A DNA stretch of 64,000 bases, from assembly GCF_017813365.1 (NCBI RefSeq), contig NZ_JAGIZA010000003.1, positions 1 to 64,000 on the forward strand, in the 5' to 3' direction. The position numbers and the translations under genes are program-made. Source of the stretch: Roseomonas indoligenes. Its GTDB lineage: Bacteria; Pseudomonadota; Alphaproteobacteria; Acetobacterales; Acetobacteraceae. Below the pieces are notes generated by a model, which saw only the letters and a list, made by a program, of their open reading frames with translations, ran no database searches and had not been told where the DNA came from. How positions within the stretch are numbered: position 1 is the first letter of the stretch; each line of letters opens with the position of its first letter. Below are positions 30,627 through 38,869 of this stretch, one piece after another.

Positions 30627-31418
30627 TCAGCCCAGCGCTTTCAACGCCGCCTGATACAGCTTCCACCGCTCCTCGCCGCCGTTCAGCCCGCCGTTGATGC
30701 GCCGGGTGAGGCTGTCGAAGGCGATGCGCGAGGTGGCCTTGTCCGCCAGGGCATTGCACCCGGCCTGCTCCCACCACCAAGCGGCCGAGGTGACGGCACC
30801 CTCTCGCCCCTCCAGCCACGCGGGCAGCTCGTCCAGGGTCTTGCCTAGCGCCTTCGCGGCCTTGGTGTAGTTGGCCCGTCCAGTGACCTGGATGAGCCCC
30901 CGGCCCCGGAAGCGCGAGCCGTCACCGGGCTGGGTGTTGCCGAGGTCGATGCGCCCCTCGTAGCCGGCCTGCGCCTTGGTCGGGCCCCACACCTCCTTCG
31001 TGTAGAACCCCTTCAGGCTTTCGTGCCCAACCTGCGCGAGGAAGCACGCCATGCGCTGCCGCCCCGTGATGCCGTAGCGCGCACAGGCTGCATCCATGGC
31101 CGGCGCGTAGCCCACCGGATCGGTCCAGCCCAGGGCGCGCAGGACGGGCGAGGTGATGAGCGGGTCCGTCGCGGCCTGACCGGGGGTGTATAGCCCCGGC
31201 ACCGGCTGCATCGGCGTCTCGGCGGCGGTGAGGACGGGGATGGGGGGCGGGTTTACATCGGCGCTCGAAACCGGGCTTTTGGCGGGTTGCGAGTTTACGT
31301 TTCGGCCGATTTGGTTGACATCCGGCGCGGTCTTGTTGGCGGCCGGAACCCCCAACACCGCCCCCGTCTCGCCCGGCTGGCGGTTGAACAGGTTTATGAG
31401 CGAGGACCAGAAGGTCAT
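30627..31418 (-). CDS. Endolysin, glycoside hydrolase 19 (chitinase-like)
   Basis: A 263-residue protein (ATG 31418, MTFWSSLINLFNRQPGETG). The first 85 residues are a polar, Pro/Ala-rich region without a clear signal peptide. The catalytic domain has QRMACFLAQVGHESLKGFYT (the catalytic Glu follows His), the second acid in TKEVWG, then YEGRIDLGNTQPGDGSRFRG and GRGLIQVTGRANY, all GH19 hallmarks. It hydrolyses peptidoglycan glycan strands at lysis. Next to the holin gene, with one short gene between. Confidence 0.85.
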   Translation of the reverse strand: MTFWSSLINLFNRQPGETGAVLGVPAANKTAPDVNQIGRNVNSQPAKSPVSSADVNPPPIPVLTAAETPMQPVPGLYTPGQAATDPLITSPVLRALGWTDPVGYAPAMDAACARYGITGRQRMACFLAQVGHESLKGFYTKEVWGPTKAQAGYEGRIDLGNTQPGDGSRFRGRGLIQVTGRANYTKAAKALGKTLDELPAWLEGREGAVTSAAWWWEQAGCNALADKATSRIAFDSLTRRINGGLNGGEERWKLYQAALKALG

Positions 31419-31732
31419 GGCGACACCCCCGCCGCCATGGCCACAGGGGACCGCAGCAGATCCACGCCCTGCCGCTCCATCATCAGCCGCGCCACCTCGC
31501 GCGCCACGCGGTCCCAGAAGTCGGGCGGGCATGGAGGTGAGGAGGCCGGCAGGAACGGAGTGGTCTGCGTTAGCGGCAGGCGGGGATCGGGCTGAGCAGC
31601 CGTCCCCATCTGCATCTTCGCAGCCAGTTCAGCGGCGCACACCGAGCACATCGCCGGCCCGCCACAGCGCGCCTTCACACCATCCGGTCGGGGCGTGACG
31701 TGCCCGTGGCCGACGTTCCCTGCCCCGCTCAC
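31415..31732 (-). CDS. Lysis-region hypothetical protein, 105 aa
   Basis: Overlaps the endolysin and holin genes by 4 bases each. Starts MSGAGNVGHGHVTPRPDG and has a C-x2-C pair (MCSVCAAELAAKMQ), a Pro-rich middle and a helical end (FWDRVAREVARLMMERQG). Unknown; a regulator of lysis is possible. Confidence 0.45.
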   Translation of the reverse strand: MSGAGNVGHGHVTPRPDGVKARCGGPAMCSVCAAELAAKMQMGTAAQPDPRLPLTQTTPFLPASSPPCPPDFWDRVAREVARLMMERQGVDLLRSPVAMAAGVSP

Positions 31733-32076
31733 GCCCCGCGCTCCCCAAGCCCGGACGGCTCCACCGCGTTCCGCAGCGTGTCTGCCATCCCCTTCACGGT
31801 CGCGGCCGTCTCCCGCACCGCCTCCGTCGCCAGGGCGGTCTGATCCAGCGCGCGGGTGACCTGCGGCGGGATGGAAGCCTGGGCCGCCTGCACCTGCGCG
31901 TCGGCCACCTGAGCGGCGCGGCGCTTGGCGAGGATGGACCAGACGAGGGCGATCAGCGTCACCAGGGCGCCGATCAACAGATTGGCGTCGTCGGCCGTCA
32001 GCCAGCCGCGCGCGATCATGGATCCCGCGACGACCTGCAGCAGGGCGCGCGCGACCGAAGACACGATGGTGTCCAT
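31729..32076 (-). CDS. Holin-like protein (Pam3 gp28-like)
   Basis: A 115-residue protein (ATG 32076, MDTIVSSVARALLQVV). Two hydrophobic segments (SVARALLQVVAGSMIARGWL; LLIGALVTLIALVWSILA) with the conserved T-A-D-D-A-N turn between them are typical of this holin group, followed by an Ala/Gln helix that may regulate timing. It is preceded by the same hairpin leader as the prophage 1 holin. Confidence 0.65.
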   Translation of the reverse strand: MDTIVSSVARALLQVVAGSMIARGWLTADDANLLIGALVTLIALVWSILAKRRAAQVADAQVQAAQASIPPQVTRALDQTALATEAVRETAATVKGMADTLRNAVEPSGLGERGA

Positions 32077-32100
32077 GGTGGTCTCCAGATTTTCAGGGGT

Positions 32101-32125
32101 GCCCGGGTGCCGCCGGGCGCGGATC
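32101..32125 (-). promoter_or_regulatory. Hairpin leader before the holin gene
   Basis: On the minus strand GCCCGG / CCGGGC (32101-32118) is followed by ACCCCTGAAAATCTGGAG and the holin start, nearly identical to the element at 2748-2796. Confidence 0.45.
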
Positions 32126-32166
32126 TCCGGAAGCTGCGACACGCTCCATGGTGCATTGCAGCAACC

Positions 32167-32349
32167 ATGATCTCGGAGGAGACTTACGGCCCCGTTGATG
32201 CTTGGAGCCTGTGCATGTCCCAGTTTGGCGGCCGGACGGCCGAAACCATGCTCGCTGAGTTGGTCCACCACATGGCCGAGATGGTGAAGGCGCAGAAGGA
32301 GACGAATGCTCTCCTACATCAGCTCCTCCAGCGACCGACCAACAGGTAG
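32167..32349 (+). CDS. Possible 60-residue coiled-coil protein
   Basis: ATG 32167 (MISEETYGPVDAWSLCMSQF) on the strand opposite to the lysis genes. The C-terminal half is a coiled coil (ELVHHMAEMVKAQKETNALL). No clear ribosome-binding site; plausible coding but not proven. Confidence 0.3.
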   Translation: MISEETYGPVDAWSLCMSQFGGRTAETMLAELVHHMAEMVKAQKETNALLHQLLQRPTNR

Positions 32350-32352
32350 GCC

Positions 32353-32569
32353 CGCGCAGGGCTACCTCGCTGATGAAGGCGCGAGCGTCGGCGAGCTGCC
32401 GCCGCGACCGCCGATTCTCCTCCTCCAGCTCCCCCTCGTTCTACCTGTCGAGGGTGTCCCGCCAAAAGCGGAGAGCACCGAAGGTGGGGAGCAGGGCGGC
32501 CAGGCCGGCCAGGCCGGCGAAGAACATGGAGTCGATCGCGACGATCTGCTCGGAGGTGAGGCTAGGCAT
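32353..32569 (-). pseudogene. Decayed copy of the membrane/coiled-coil lysis protein
   Basis: From ATG 32569 the frame reads MPSLTSEQIVAIDSMFFAG and on into the same membrane segment as the gene at 3209-3511, but a TAG follows RDTLDR. Beyond the stop the frame still matches the intact copy (EGELEEENRRSRRQLADARA, ISEV). The gene is broken by the stop and by loss of its 3' end. Upstream of the ATG only 20 or so bases match the prophage 1 region, marking a mosaic boundary. 32581-32848 holds nothing I can identify. Confidence 0.65.
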
Positions 32570-32848
32570 GTCGGCGCCACAGTCACCTGCAGGCTGTGCA
32601 TGAAGTCGGCGTTACGGTGTAGCCCCCAATCCACAAACGCTATGCGTGTGGAGCCTTCCGACATGCAGCGCGGGCGAGCAGTAGTTGCGGCACTGCGAAC
32701 GCTGCGGGCACGCCAAGAGCCACCGGGACTTGCGTCCAGTCCTCCACGATAGGACATCCTTAATTTTAGTGATGCCCAACGACTTGTTGGGCGCGGAGTT
32801 AGGCGGCGGCAGCCTTGTTGCCGCTCAACATTCTAAAGACGGAAACTC

Positions 32849-33031
32849 ATGACGAACGACGCTCGTATTGCGCTGATGCAGCGCCTATTAGTGATCGCTA
32901 TGCGCAATGCATCCGTCGAAGCGATCTGCGAGGCAGCTGCTCTCTCAGAGGAAGCAGGTTCGCCCGAATTAGCAGCGGAACTCCGCGGCATCGTGGTGAA
33001 CCGAGACGACGCAGAGTTAGGCCTGGGGTAG
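32849..33031 (+). CDS. Small hypothetical protein, 60 aa
   Basis: ATG 32849 after GGAAACTC. Starts MTNDARIALMQRLLVIAMRN and contains AICEAAALSEEAGSPELAAE, helical. Less GC-rich than its neighbours. No family recognised. Confidence 0.4.
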   Translation: MTNDARIALMQRLLVIAMRNASVEAICEAAALSEEAGSPELAAELRGIVVNRDDAELGLG

Positions 33032-33076
33032 ATGGCCGCACACCAGTGCTAGTTGTGCCGCGCGCTGGGCACGGCC

Positions 33077-33562
33077 CTACTCGGCGGTGACGCGCCCGCC
33101 TTCCTGCCGGCGAGCCATGCGGTCCATCTGCGCCACAAGCTGCTTCAGCGTGGCGTTCATCTCCGGGACCATGTTCGCGACGTGGTCCAGTTTCGTCTCG
33201 ATCTTGCCCATGGCGAGGGTCAGTCGGCCCTCAACCTCCTTCACCTCCGTGCGAGACGCCATCTCCTTGAGGGCGTCGTTCAGTCCTCGCTGGAGTGTCG
33301 CGAGCGTCGCGGCCGTGGCGTTCTGCGCGTCGTGCCGGGACTTACTTTCCTTATCGACGGCAGAGCTCAGCTTGAGGTCAAAATTCTCCTTGAGCTGAGC
33401 GATGTCCTTGTTCAGCCCGTCGATCTTCGTCTGGAACTGCGCGTCGCGGTCGGCATTCTGCTTCCGCAAATAGGTATAGACGGTCCAGGCGGCCATGAAG
33501 CCGCCGAGGAAGAGGGTGGCGACGGGAAGGAAGATGGCGAGCCATAGGGGCAACGACGTCAT
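33077..33562 (-). CDS. Membrane-anchored coiled-coil protein, 161 aa
   Basis: ATG 33562 (MTSLPLWLAIFLPVATLFL) gives one N-terminal membrane segment followed by about 110 residues of heptads (DGLNKDIAQLKENFDLKLSS; AKGKIETKLDHVANM-type repeats). It looks like an inner-membrane spanin or holin partner. It overlaps the multi-pass membrane-protein gene by 4 bases, the same pairing as in prophage 1. Confidence 0.6.
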   Translation of the reverse strand: MTSLPLWLAIFLPVATLFLGGFMAAWTVYTYLRKQNADRDAQFQTKIDGLNKDIAQLKENFDLKLSSAVDKESKSRHDAQNATAATLATLQRGLNDALKEMASRTEVKEVEGRLTLAMGKIETKLDHVANMVPEMNATLKQLVAQMDRMARRQEGGRVTAE

Positions 33563-33990
33563 CCCTTCCCCTCCCCGGACGGCAGCCAGGCTCGCGTGAC
33601 CCACTGCATCATCGCCAGGCACAGGCCAATGCCAGCCGCGACGTTCCAAATACCGTTTCCCGAGATGATCCCGACCCGCAAACCGCCCACGATCATGCCG
33701 CCACCCCACAGAACCCAGAACAGGCCTGAGAGAGACGTGACGACGGCGCGACGAAGCAGATGGGGGCGAGAGGCGGCCCACAGGAGAGCGGCAGCATCCA
33801 ACAGCATGAGAGCCCCCCATGCGTTTTCGGGGACCGGGATGCGGCTCAGGTATTGGAAAGTGGGCGCTTTCAGCATCACGTCCTCGGACGCGAGGATGGA
33901 CGCGCCCGTGATGAGTGACCACAGCGCGAAGCCGGCAACCCAGGTGGTAGGGTCCAGGCGAAGTGCAGCGTTCAGCCGACGGCGCATCAC
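33559..33990 (-). CDS. Multi-pass phage membrane protein, 143 aa
   Basis: Starts MMRRRLNAALRLDPTTWVAG. About four hydrophobic segments (VAGFALWSLITGASILA; ALMLLDAAALLWAA; VVTSLSGLFWVLWGGGMIV; VAAGIGLCLAMM). Probable holin or membrane partner of the coiled-coil protein it overlaps; no family certain. Confidence 0.5.
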   Translation of the reverse strand: MMRRRLNAALRLDPTTWVAGFALWSLITGASILASEDVMLKAPTFQYLSRIPVPENAWGALMLLDAAALLWAASRPHLLRRAVVTSLSGLFWVLWGGGMIVGGLRVGIISGNGIWNVAAGIGLCLAMMQWVTRAWLPSGEGKG

Positions 33991-34015
33991 GCCCTCCCTG
34001 TGCGAGCGCGGGACA

Positions 34016-34774
34016 TCAGGCCGTGATGCCGACAGTGCCCAGAAACGGGCGGACGTTTCGCGTCAGGACCGCCGCCAGCTCTGCGTCCGTCAGGTAGTCG
34101 GAGTAACCGGCGAACATTGCCGCTTCAGATGTGCCCCCATAGTTTCCACTCAGCCCGTCACCGATCCGCTGAGTCCGCACGACCTGCACGAAGCGAGGGC
34201 GTGTGTCAGCCGTCACAGCCGAAAGCCCCGTGCTCTCGTTCCGGGCGTTCATGTCCACGCCGGAGCGCCAGCGAAGGCTGTAGATTGCCCAGGTGGCAGG
34301 AGTCTGCCCCGTGAGAGCCCCAGCCACGGCCGTAGTCGTGCCGCTGTTCACAACACCCACGTAGCCAACGATCGACGTGGCTGCCGTAGCCACGAGCTGC
34401 ACGCCGCCGGAAGTGGTCCCGCCGCCCGTCGCATAGTGCCCAAAGAAGGCCGGCCGGGTAGCCGTAGCAGCCAGGGTGTCCAGCGTGCGAAATACCCCGA
34501 TAATAGTGCCGTTCAGGGCGTCCGTCTGTTGGCGCAGCGACAGGTAGTTCACCCCCGACTGGAACTGGGTCCGGTCGGAGAGGAAGTTAGGGGCGCCCGT
34601 AACGAGAGCGTCGCCCACGGAACCATCGCCTCGCCACTGATTGCGGATGGCGGAGGCCTGCCCGCCGGTCATGAAATGCCAGGCACGCAGCCCGCGCGTG
34701 ACCTCCGGCTCGAAACCGGCCGCGAAGGCGACATTGCCCGGGGAGGTGGGAGTGCTGAAGCTGACGCCGGCCAT
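34016..34774 (-). CDS. LamG-like tail appendage protein
   Basis: A 252-residue beta-rich protein starting MAGVSFSTPTSPGNVAFAAG. It has the concanavalin-type rhythm (LNGTIIGVFRTLD; WAIYSLRWRSGVDMNAR) and ends AAMFAGYSDYLTDAELAAVL followed by TRNVRPFLG, a sequence block common in phage LamG proteins. Related proteins lie at 38156 and 3995. Likely receptor binding. Confidence 0.6.
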   Translation of the reverse strand: MAGVSFSTPTSPGNVAFAAGFEPEVTRGLRAWHFMTGGQASAIRNQWRGDGSVGDALVTGAPNFLSDRTQFQSGVNYLSLRQQTDALNGTIIGVFRTLDTLAATATRPAFFGHYATGGGTTSGGVQLVATAATSIVGYVGVVNSGTTTAVAGALTGQTPATWAIYSLRWRSGVDMNARNESTGLSAVTADTRPRFVQVVRTQRIGDGLSGNYGGTSEAAMFAGYSDYLTDAELAAVLTRNVRPFLGTVGITA

Positions 34775-34783
34775 CGGAACCTC

Positions 34784-37270
34784 TCAGATGAACAGGGTGG
34801 GAGCGGCGGCGGTGAGGCCGGCGCCAATGGCGGCGTGGAGCGCCTCGGTGGGGTGCAGTCCGTCCGGCGGGGTGGCGCCCAGGTCCGTCCGCCAGAACCG
34901 CGGGTTCTGCGGGTTCGCGGCGAAGCTGGCCGCGTCGAAGATCGGGTTGCCGAAGGGCTTGGTCCGCAGCCAGTCGTTGTAGGCCAGGAGGGTGTCCACC
35001 GTGGTCTGGGTGTCGGTGTCGTAGAACCCATCATTCGTGGCGTTGGTGCGCGGGGTCAGCGTCGCCAGGATCAGCTTCATCCCGCGCTGCCGGAACATGC
35101 TGTTCAGCAGCGTGGCGCTCGCCTGGAGGCTGGAGAACGTGGCCCCGACCGTGAGGTCATTGGTGCCGTAGTTGCAGAAGGCATGGGTGCAGCCCTGGGA
35201 GCCGTAGAGGCGCCGGTATTGCTCGGACGGCGTGTCCCAATGGGTGAAGCGGTTGCCCGAACGGGAGGCGCGGGAGAAGCCGAAGTTCGCCGCCGCGATG
35301 CCCCGCGCGGGGTAGGCCCGATACGCGGCTGTGTTCCCGTCGCCCGTGCCCTCGCTGATGCTGTCGCCCGTGATGAAGATCCCGGCCACACCCTTCCCGG
35401 CACGCGGCCCGGACGGCACCAGGGCCGAGGTGGGCCGAGCCAGGATGGAAACCGGCGTGCGCGGCGCGTAGGTGGTGGCGCTGACCGTTGGCACGGTGCC
35501 GGTCAAGGTCTTGTCGGTCCCCGTGCCGAACTCAACAGCCCCCTGCTCCGCGACGGTCAGCCGCTCGAAGGAGGAAACCCACGTTCCGCCCGCGGGCACG
35601 GTGAGGTACTGCCGCAGCCGGAACGAGGCGCCGCCGGGGATGACGATGGGCAGCGGGTAGGTGCGCGCCAGCGCGCCGGGCTGCACCGTCATATCGCGCA
35701 GGCCGTTCTCCCAGATGAGCGGGATGGGCGGGCTGCCGATGGGGTATTCGATGGCATAGCGGCTGGTGAAGTCGTTGGGCCCGTCGAAGGCGAGGCTGTT
35801 CTGCCCGAAGTTCCCATCCACGATCACGATGTCGGTCCAGCCCTCGGCCTGGTCGCTGGCCGTCAGGGGGAGCCACATGTTGAAGTCGTTCGCCACCCCG
35901 GCCGTGGAGGGCGTGTTGGACGCGACGCCAGCGCGCGGCACGAACTGGGTAAGGCTGCGCGAGGGCACGGCCGTGACAGTGCCGCCCCCTCCCCCGCCAG
36001 ACGCCGCAATCTGCTGGTCCGTGTAGGTCCGGGCAGAGGAAAGCGTTGCCGCATCGCCCGCGTCCACCGTGCCCTGGGTCGCCACAGCGCTGCCGGCCGC
36101 AGTCAGAGTGCCGTCGATGACCGCGTTCCCGGCCGGATCGACTGTTAGACCGCGGACCTGGAAGCCCTTAGCGTTGACCTTAAGGAAGACGAAACCGGCG
36201 TCATCCTTGAAGGAGACACCCGGCTCGCTGTTCGGCCCCATGGACCAGAACAGGTTCTCCATCTTCCCCGTGGTGATGTTGTACCGCCAGTACCAGTACC
36301 CCAGCGGGTCTTTCAGGGTCATGGCATCGTGGGCCGGGTCCCCGGCAACCCCGTTGTTGCTCCCGATGGCAGCGGTTGCCGCGTTCTGGGAAAGGATCGC
36401 GGCGGCATTTGAGGACGTGGAATTGGCAGCAGAAGCGGCTGCGTCGTTCGCGACCTGCGCCCGCTTCGTCTCAACTTCCCCAGCCTTTGCGACTACCGTC
36501 TCAGTATTGGTGACGACCTGCTGGACCTGGGGGGCGATGGCTGCCGTAGCTGCGGAGGCGGCGTCGGTTCGAATGCTCGGCAGGGTCGCCGTCACAGCCT
36601 CCGACACGGCAGGGGCAACCTTGGCGGCCACCTCGGTCGTCACTGCGGGCGGGACCTGAGCTGTGACTGCGGCTGGCACCTGCACAGCGATTGCAGCGGC
36701 AACCGCAGGCGCTCCGGACGCTGCGCCTGCGGCCGTAGCGGCGTCCACGACGGCCTGCCCCGTCACGTTCACGCTCTCTCCGCCCGAGGCCACAGCCGGG
36801 ATCAGGTCGTCGGGCTCGAAGGCGGTCTTGGTCGGAAAGTCCGGGATGGTGGCGCCGGTGAGGTGCGTGCCCTGCAGGGATACAGCGGCGGTAGTCGGTC
36901 CCGTCAGCCACAGAGACTGCTGCGGCACCGGCCCGCCTGCTGGCTCAGCCACCACATCGAACAGCGCCCAATCGAGGATCGGGGCGTCGCTGCCCTTTCG
37001 AGCGCGCACTGCCCACCCAAACCCGGCGACTGGGGCTTGGTAGGAGCAGCGGAACAGACCCGGCTTGCCGGCAACCGCCACGCCCGCCAGCTCAACGACG
37101 ATGTTGAAGGGCGAGCGCCACAGGAAGGTCACTTCCTCGGTGACGGCGACCTCGCGCCGTGCCTCGTCGTAGAACTGGATTTCGGCAACGGCCGAGGTGC
37201 CGATCCAAATGCGCGGGCGCACCAGGTCCGGGTCGGGCAGCAGCCCGAGGTCGGCCGAGACAGCAGGCAT
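34784..37270 (-). CDS. Large tail protein with SGNH hydrolase domain
   Basis: An 828-residue protein. Residues 1-110 are a beta-rich attachment module similar in pattern to the protein at 6836-7273. Residues 170-330 form an Ala/Val-rich helical stem. A Gly-rich hinge (SGGGGGGTV) leads to a C-terminal SGNH esterase: ITGDSISEGTG (nucleophile Ser, about 637), NYGTNDL (Asn block, about 702) and DGLHPT (Asp-x-x-His, about 804). It likely removes acyl groups from host surface polysaccharide. The 240 bases upstream (37271-37512) show no gene. Confidence 0.8.
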   Translation of the reverse strand: MPAVSADLGLLPDPDLVRPRIWIGTSAVAEIQFYDEARREVAVTEEVTFLWRSPFNIVVELAGVAVAGKPGLFRCSYQAPVAGFGWAVRARKGSDAPILDWALFDVVAEPAGGPVPQQSLWLTGPTTAAVSLQGTHLTGATIPDFPTKTAFEPDDLIPAVASGGESVNVTGQAVVDAATAAGAASGAPAVAAAIAVQVPAAVTAQVPPAVTTEVAAKVAPAVSEAVTATLPSIRTDAASAATAAIAPQVQQVVTNTETVVAKAGEVETKRAQVANDAAASAANSTSSNAAAILSQNAATAAIGSNNGVAGDPAHDAMTLKDPLGYWYWRYNITTGKMENLFWSMGPNSEPGVSFKDDAGFVFLKVNAKGFQVRGLTVDPAGNAVIDGTLTAAGSAVATQGTVDAGDAATLSSARTYTDQQIAASGGGGGGTVTAVPSRSLTQFVPRAGVASNTPSTAGVANDFNMWLPLTASDQAEGWTDIVIVDGNFGQNSLAFDGPNDFTSRYAIEYPIGSPPIPLIWENGLRDMTVQPGALARTYPLPIVIPGGASFRLRQYLTVPAGGTWVSSFERLTVAEQGAVEFGTGTDKTLTGTVPTVSATTYAPRTPVSILARPTSALVPSGPRAGKGVAGIFITGDSISEGTGDGNTAAYRAYPARGIAAANFGFSRASRSGNRFTHWDTPSEQYRRLYGSQGCTHAFCNYGTNDLTVGATFSSLQASATLLNSMFRQRGMKLILATLTPRTNATNDGFYDTDTQTTVDTLLAYNDWLRTKPFGNPIFDAASFAANPQNPRFWRTDLGATPPDGLHPTEALHAAIGAGLTAAAPTLFI

Positions 37271-37512
37271 GCAGAGGACCTCGCAACAGGGATTGCCGCG
37301 CAGCCCGAAGGCGCACGGGACGTGGGTGGATGAGGGATGGGCCGGGTGGGTCCGGCGGCCCCGTCACGGCGGAGGGGGCAGCGAGTCCAATTTCCTTACG
37401 AATCCGGCGCCGTCAGGCAGGGGCTCGGTCCCAACCCGCTGAATCGGATGACTCATTCGTGATGGCACCTGGATTGCAGTCCGGCTCCGCCCAGGGGTGA
37501 GGAGGACTGTCC

Positions 37513-38166
37513 ATGCGACATGCGATGATGCTGTGTGTGGTGCTGCTGGCGGGGCTGGCGAGTGGGGCGGCCCGGGCTGATGTGATCTTCAGCTTCGGCC
37601 AAGTGGGGCCGTTTCAATATCAGCCGGGGCCATTTGCGCCCGCTAACACTTCTTTCAGCGGCGAGTTAGTCGTTTCCGATGAGGCGGCTCAGGCGGGCTT
37701 CTCCTACCAAGTCGCCAATTCGGATCCAGGCACGGAAACTCCGGTCGTATCGGACCTTGCGGGCCTCGTGACGCTGCGCATTGCGGGCGGCAACCGCTAT
37801 AACGCAACCGGTGGTTTCGGCTTTGTCACACTGGATGATTTCACACAGCCGCGGCCTCCCGGGAGTTCGGGCTTCATCAAGTCCCTCAGCCTAAGCGGCA
37901 GCACAGCAACCGGACTCTTTGGTACCGTGGGTTTCCGCGACACAGAAGCGGAGTTCTATCTGCAGTTCAGCGGGGCGGCCTTCACCGGGCAGTTCGGTGC
38001 CGACTATGGCGGAGCTTGCGGCCTCAACGCTGCGAGGTGCACCTTTTCCGGGACGGTAACAGCAGCCTCCGTGGCGGTTCCGGAGCCCGCCAGCCTCGCC
38101 CTGTTCGGGATCGGCTTACTCGGTCTCGGGTTCGTACGCCGGGCCCGGAAGTCTGCTACCAGCTAA
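37513..38166 (+). CDS. PEP-CTERM exported protein
   Basis: A 217-residue protein with a signal peptide (MRHAMMLCVVLLAGLASGAA, cleaved after ARA), a beta-rich Gly/Phe body, and a classic PEP-CTERM tail: VPEPASLALFGIGLLGLGFV followed by RRARK. Such tails are recognised by exosortase, which anchors the protein at the cell surface. It is on the plus strand inside the minus-strand tail module and ends 11 bases inside the convergent LamG gene, so it is a cargo gene with its own control. Confidence 0.85.
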   Translation: MRHAMMLCVVLLAGLASGAARADVIFSFGQVGPFQYQPGPFAPANTSFSGELVVSDEAAQAGFSYQVANSDPGTETPVVSDLAGLVTLRIAGGNRYNATGGFGFVTLDDFTQPRPPGSSGFIKSLSLSGSTATGLFGTVGFRDTEAEFYLQFSGAAFTGQFGADYGGACGLNAARCTFSGTVTAASVAVPEPASLALFGIGLLGLGFVRRARKSATS

Positions 38167-38860
38167 AGCCGGCACTCACCAGTTTGGCCCCGGTCGGTTG
38201 GGTGACGCCCTGTGCTGCAACTGTGGGGTTGTCACCCGCAACAAAGGTCGGAGAACCAGTGAAGGTCAGGAGGCCATTGAAGCTCGTCAGGTTCCCGGCG
38301 AGTGTGGAGCCGTCATAGAAGCCGGCGATGTCGCGCGGGTTTTTCGTGCCCGCCCGGACGGCCAGGAAGTCGGCCTGGGAGACGGTTCCGCTATAGACGG
38401 AGATCCAGGCGAACTGCGTGCTGCCGTCGTTGTCGAATAGCTTGAGGGGCATGCCTCGGAAGTCCGGCGGCGCCGCAGAAAGGTCGGTGGTGCCGACGGG
38501 AGAGGCAATGGTGTCGACGAAGAACTGCCTGGACGAATTGGAATTGAGGCAAAGCATCCACCAGCACCAGTTCCCAGCGGTATAGAAGCTACTCATCTCC
38601 AGCCCAGGATCGACAGAAGCGTTCCCCGCGCTGCCATAGTTCCCGGAGCGGTCCTGATAGAGAACGGCGTAGCCGTAGTCGCCCGAGAGGATCGTCGAGC
38701 ACTTCTCCCCGTTGGGGTCGGAGATGCTGAGGAACTGGCTGTTGGTCGGGTGGTTGTCCGCGGTTCGCTTGGTCGCCACCATGAGAGTGAGGGGGCGGTT
38801 GGCACTGGCGCTGTTCGGCAGGATCGCCGAGATGCCAGCGTTGCCGGGCTTAATGCTCAT
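38156..38860 (-). CDS. LamG-like tail appendage protein
   Basis: A 234-residue protein starting MSIKPGNAGISAILPNSASA. Beta-rich with strands GYAVLYQDRSGNYGSAG and FAWISVYSGTVSQADFLAV, and the recurrent end block ARAGTKNPRDIAGFYDGS-type. Probable receptor-binding tail part next to the depolymerase-like gene. Confidence 0.5.
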   Translation of the reverse strand: MSIKPGNAGISAILPNSASANRPLTLMVATKRTADNHPTNSQFLSISDPNGEKCSTILSGDYGYAVLYQDRSGNYGSAGNASVDPGLEMSSFYTAGNWCWWMLCLNSNSSRQFFVDTIASPVGTTDLSAAPPDFRGMPLKLFDNDGSTQFAWISVYSGTVSQADFLAVRAGTKNPRDIAGFYDGSTLAGNLTSFNGLLTFTGSPTFVAGDNPTVAAQGVTQPTGAKLVSAGFSW

Positions 38861-38869
38861 GCGGCGCTC

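Noticed and set aside
33596-36148. An 850-codon plus-strand open frame opposite the tail genes
   Set aside because: Composition is typical of a shadow of the SGNH tail protein; it crosses three recognised minus-strand genes.
36069-36659. A 196-codon plus-strand frame within the large tail gene
   Set aside because: It mirrors the Ala/Val-rich stem of the minus-strand tail protein; the Thr/Ser/Ala-rich translation is an expected complement.
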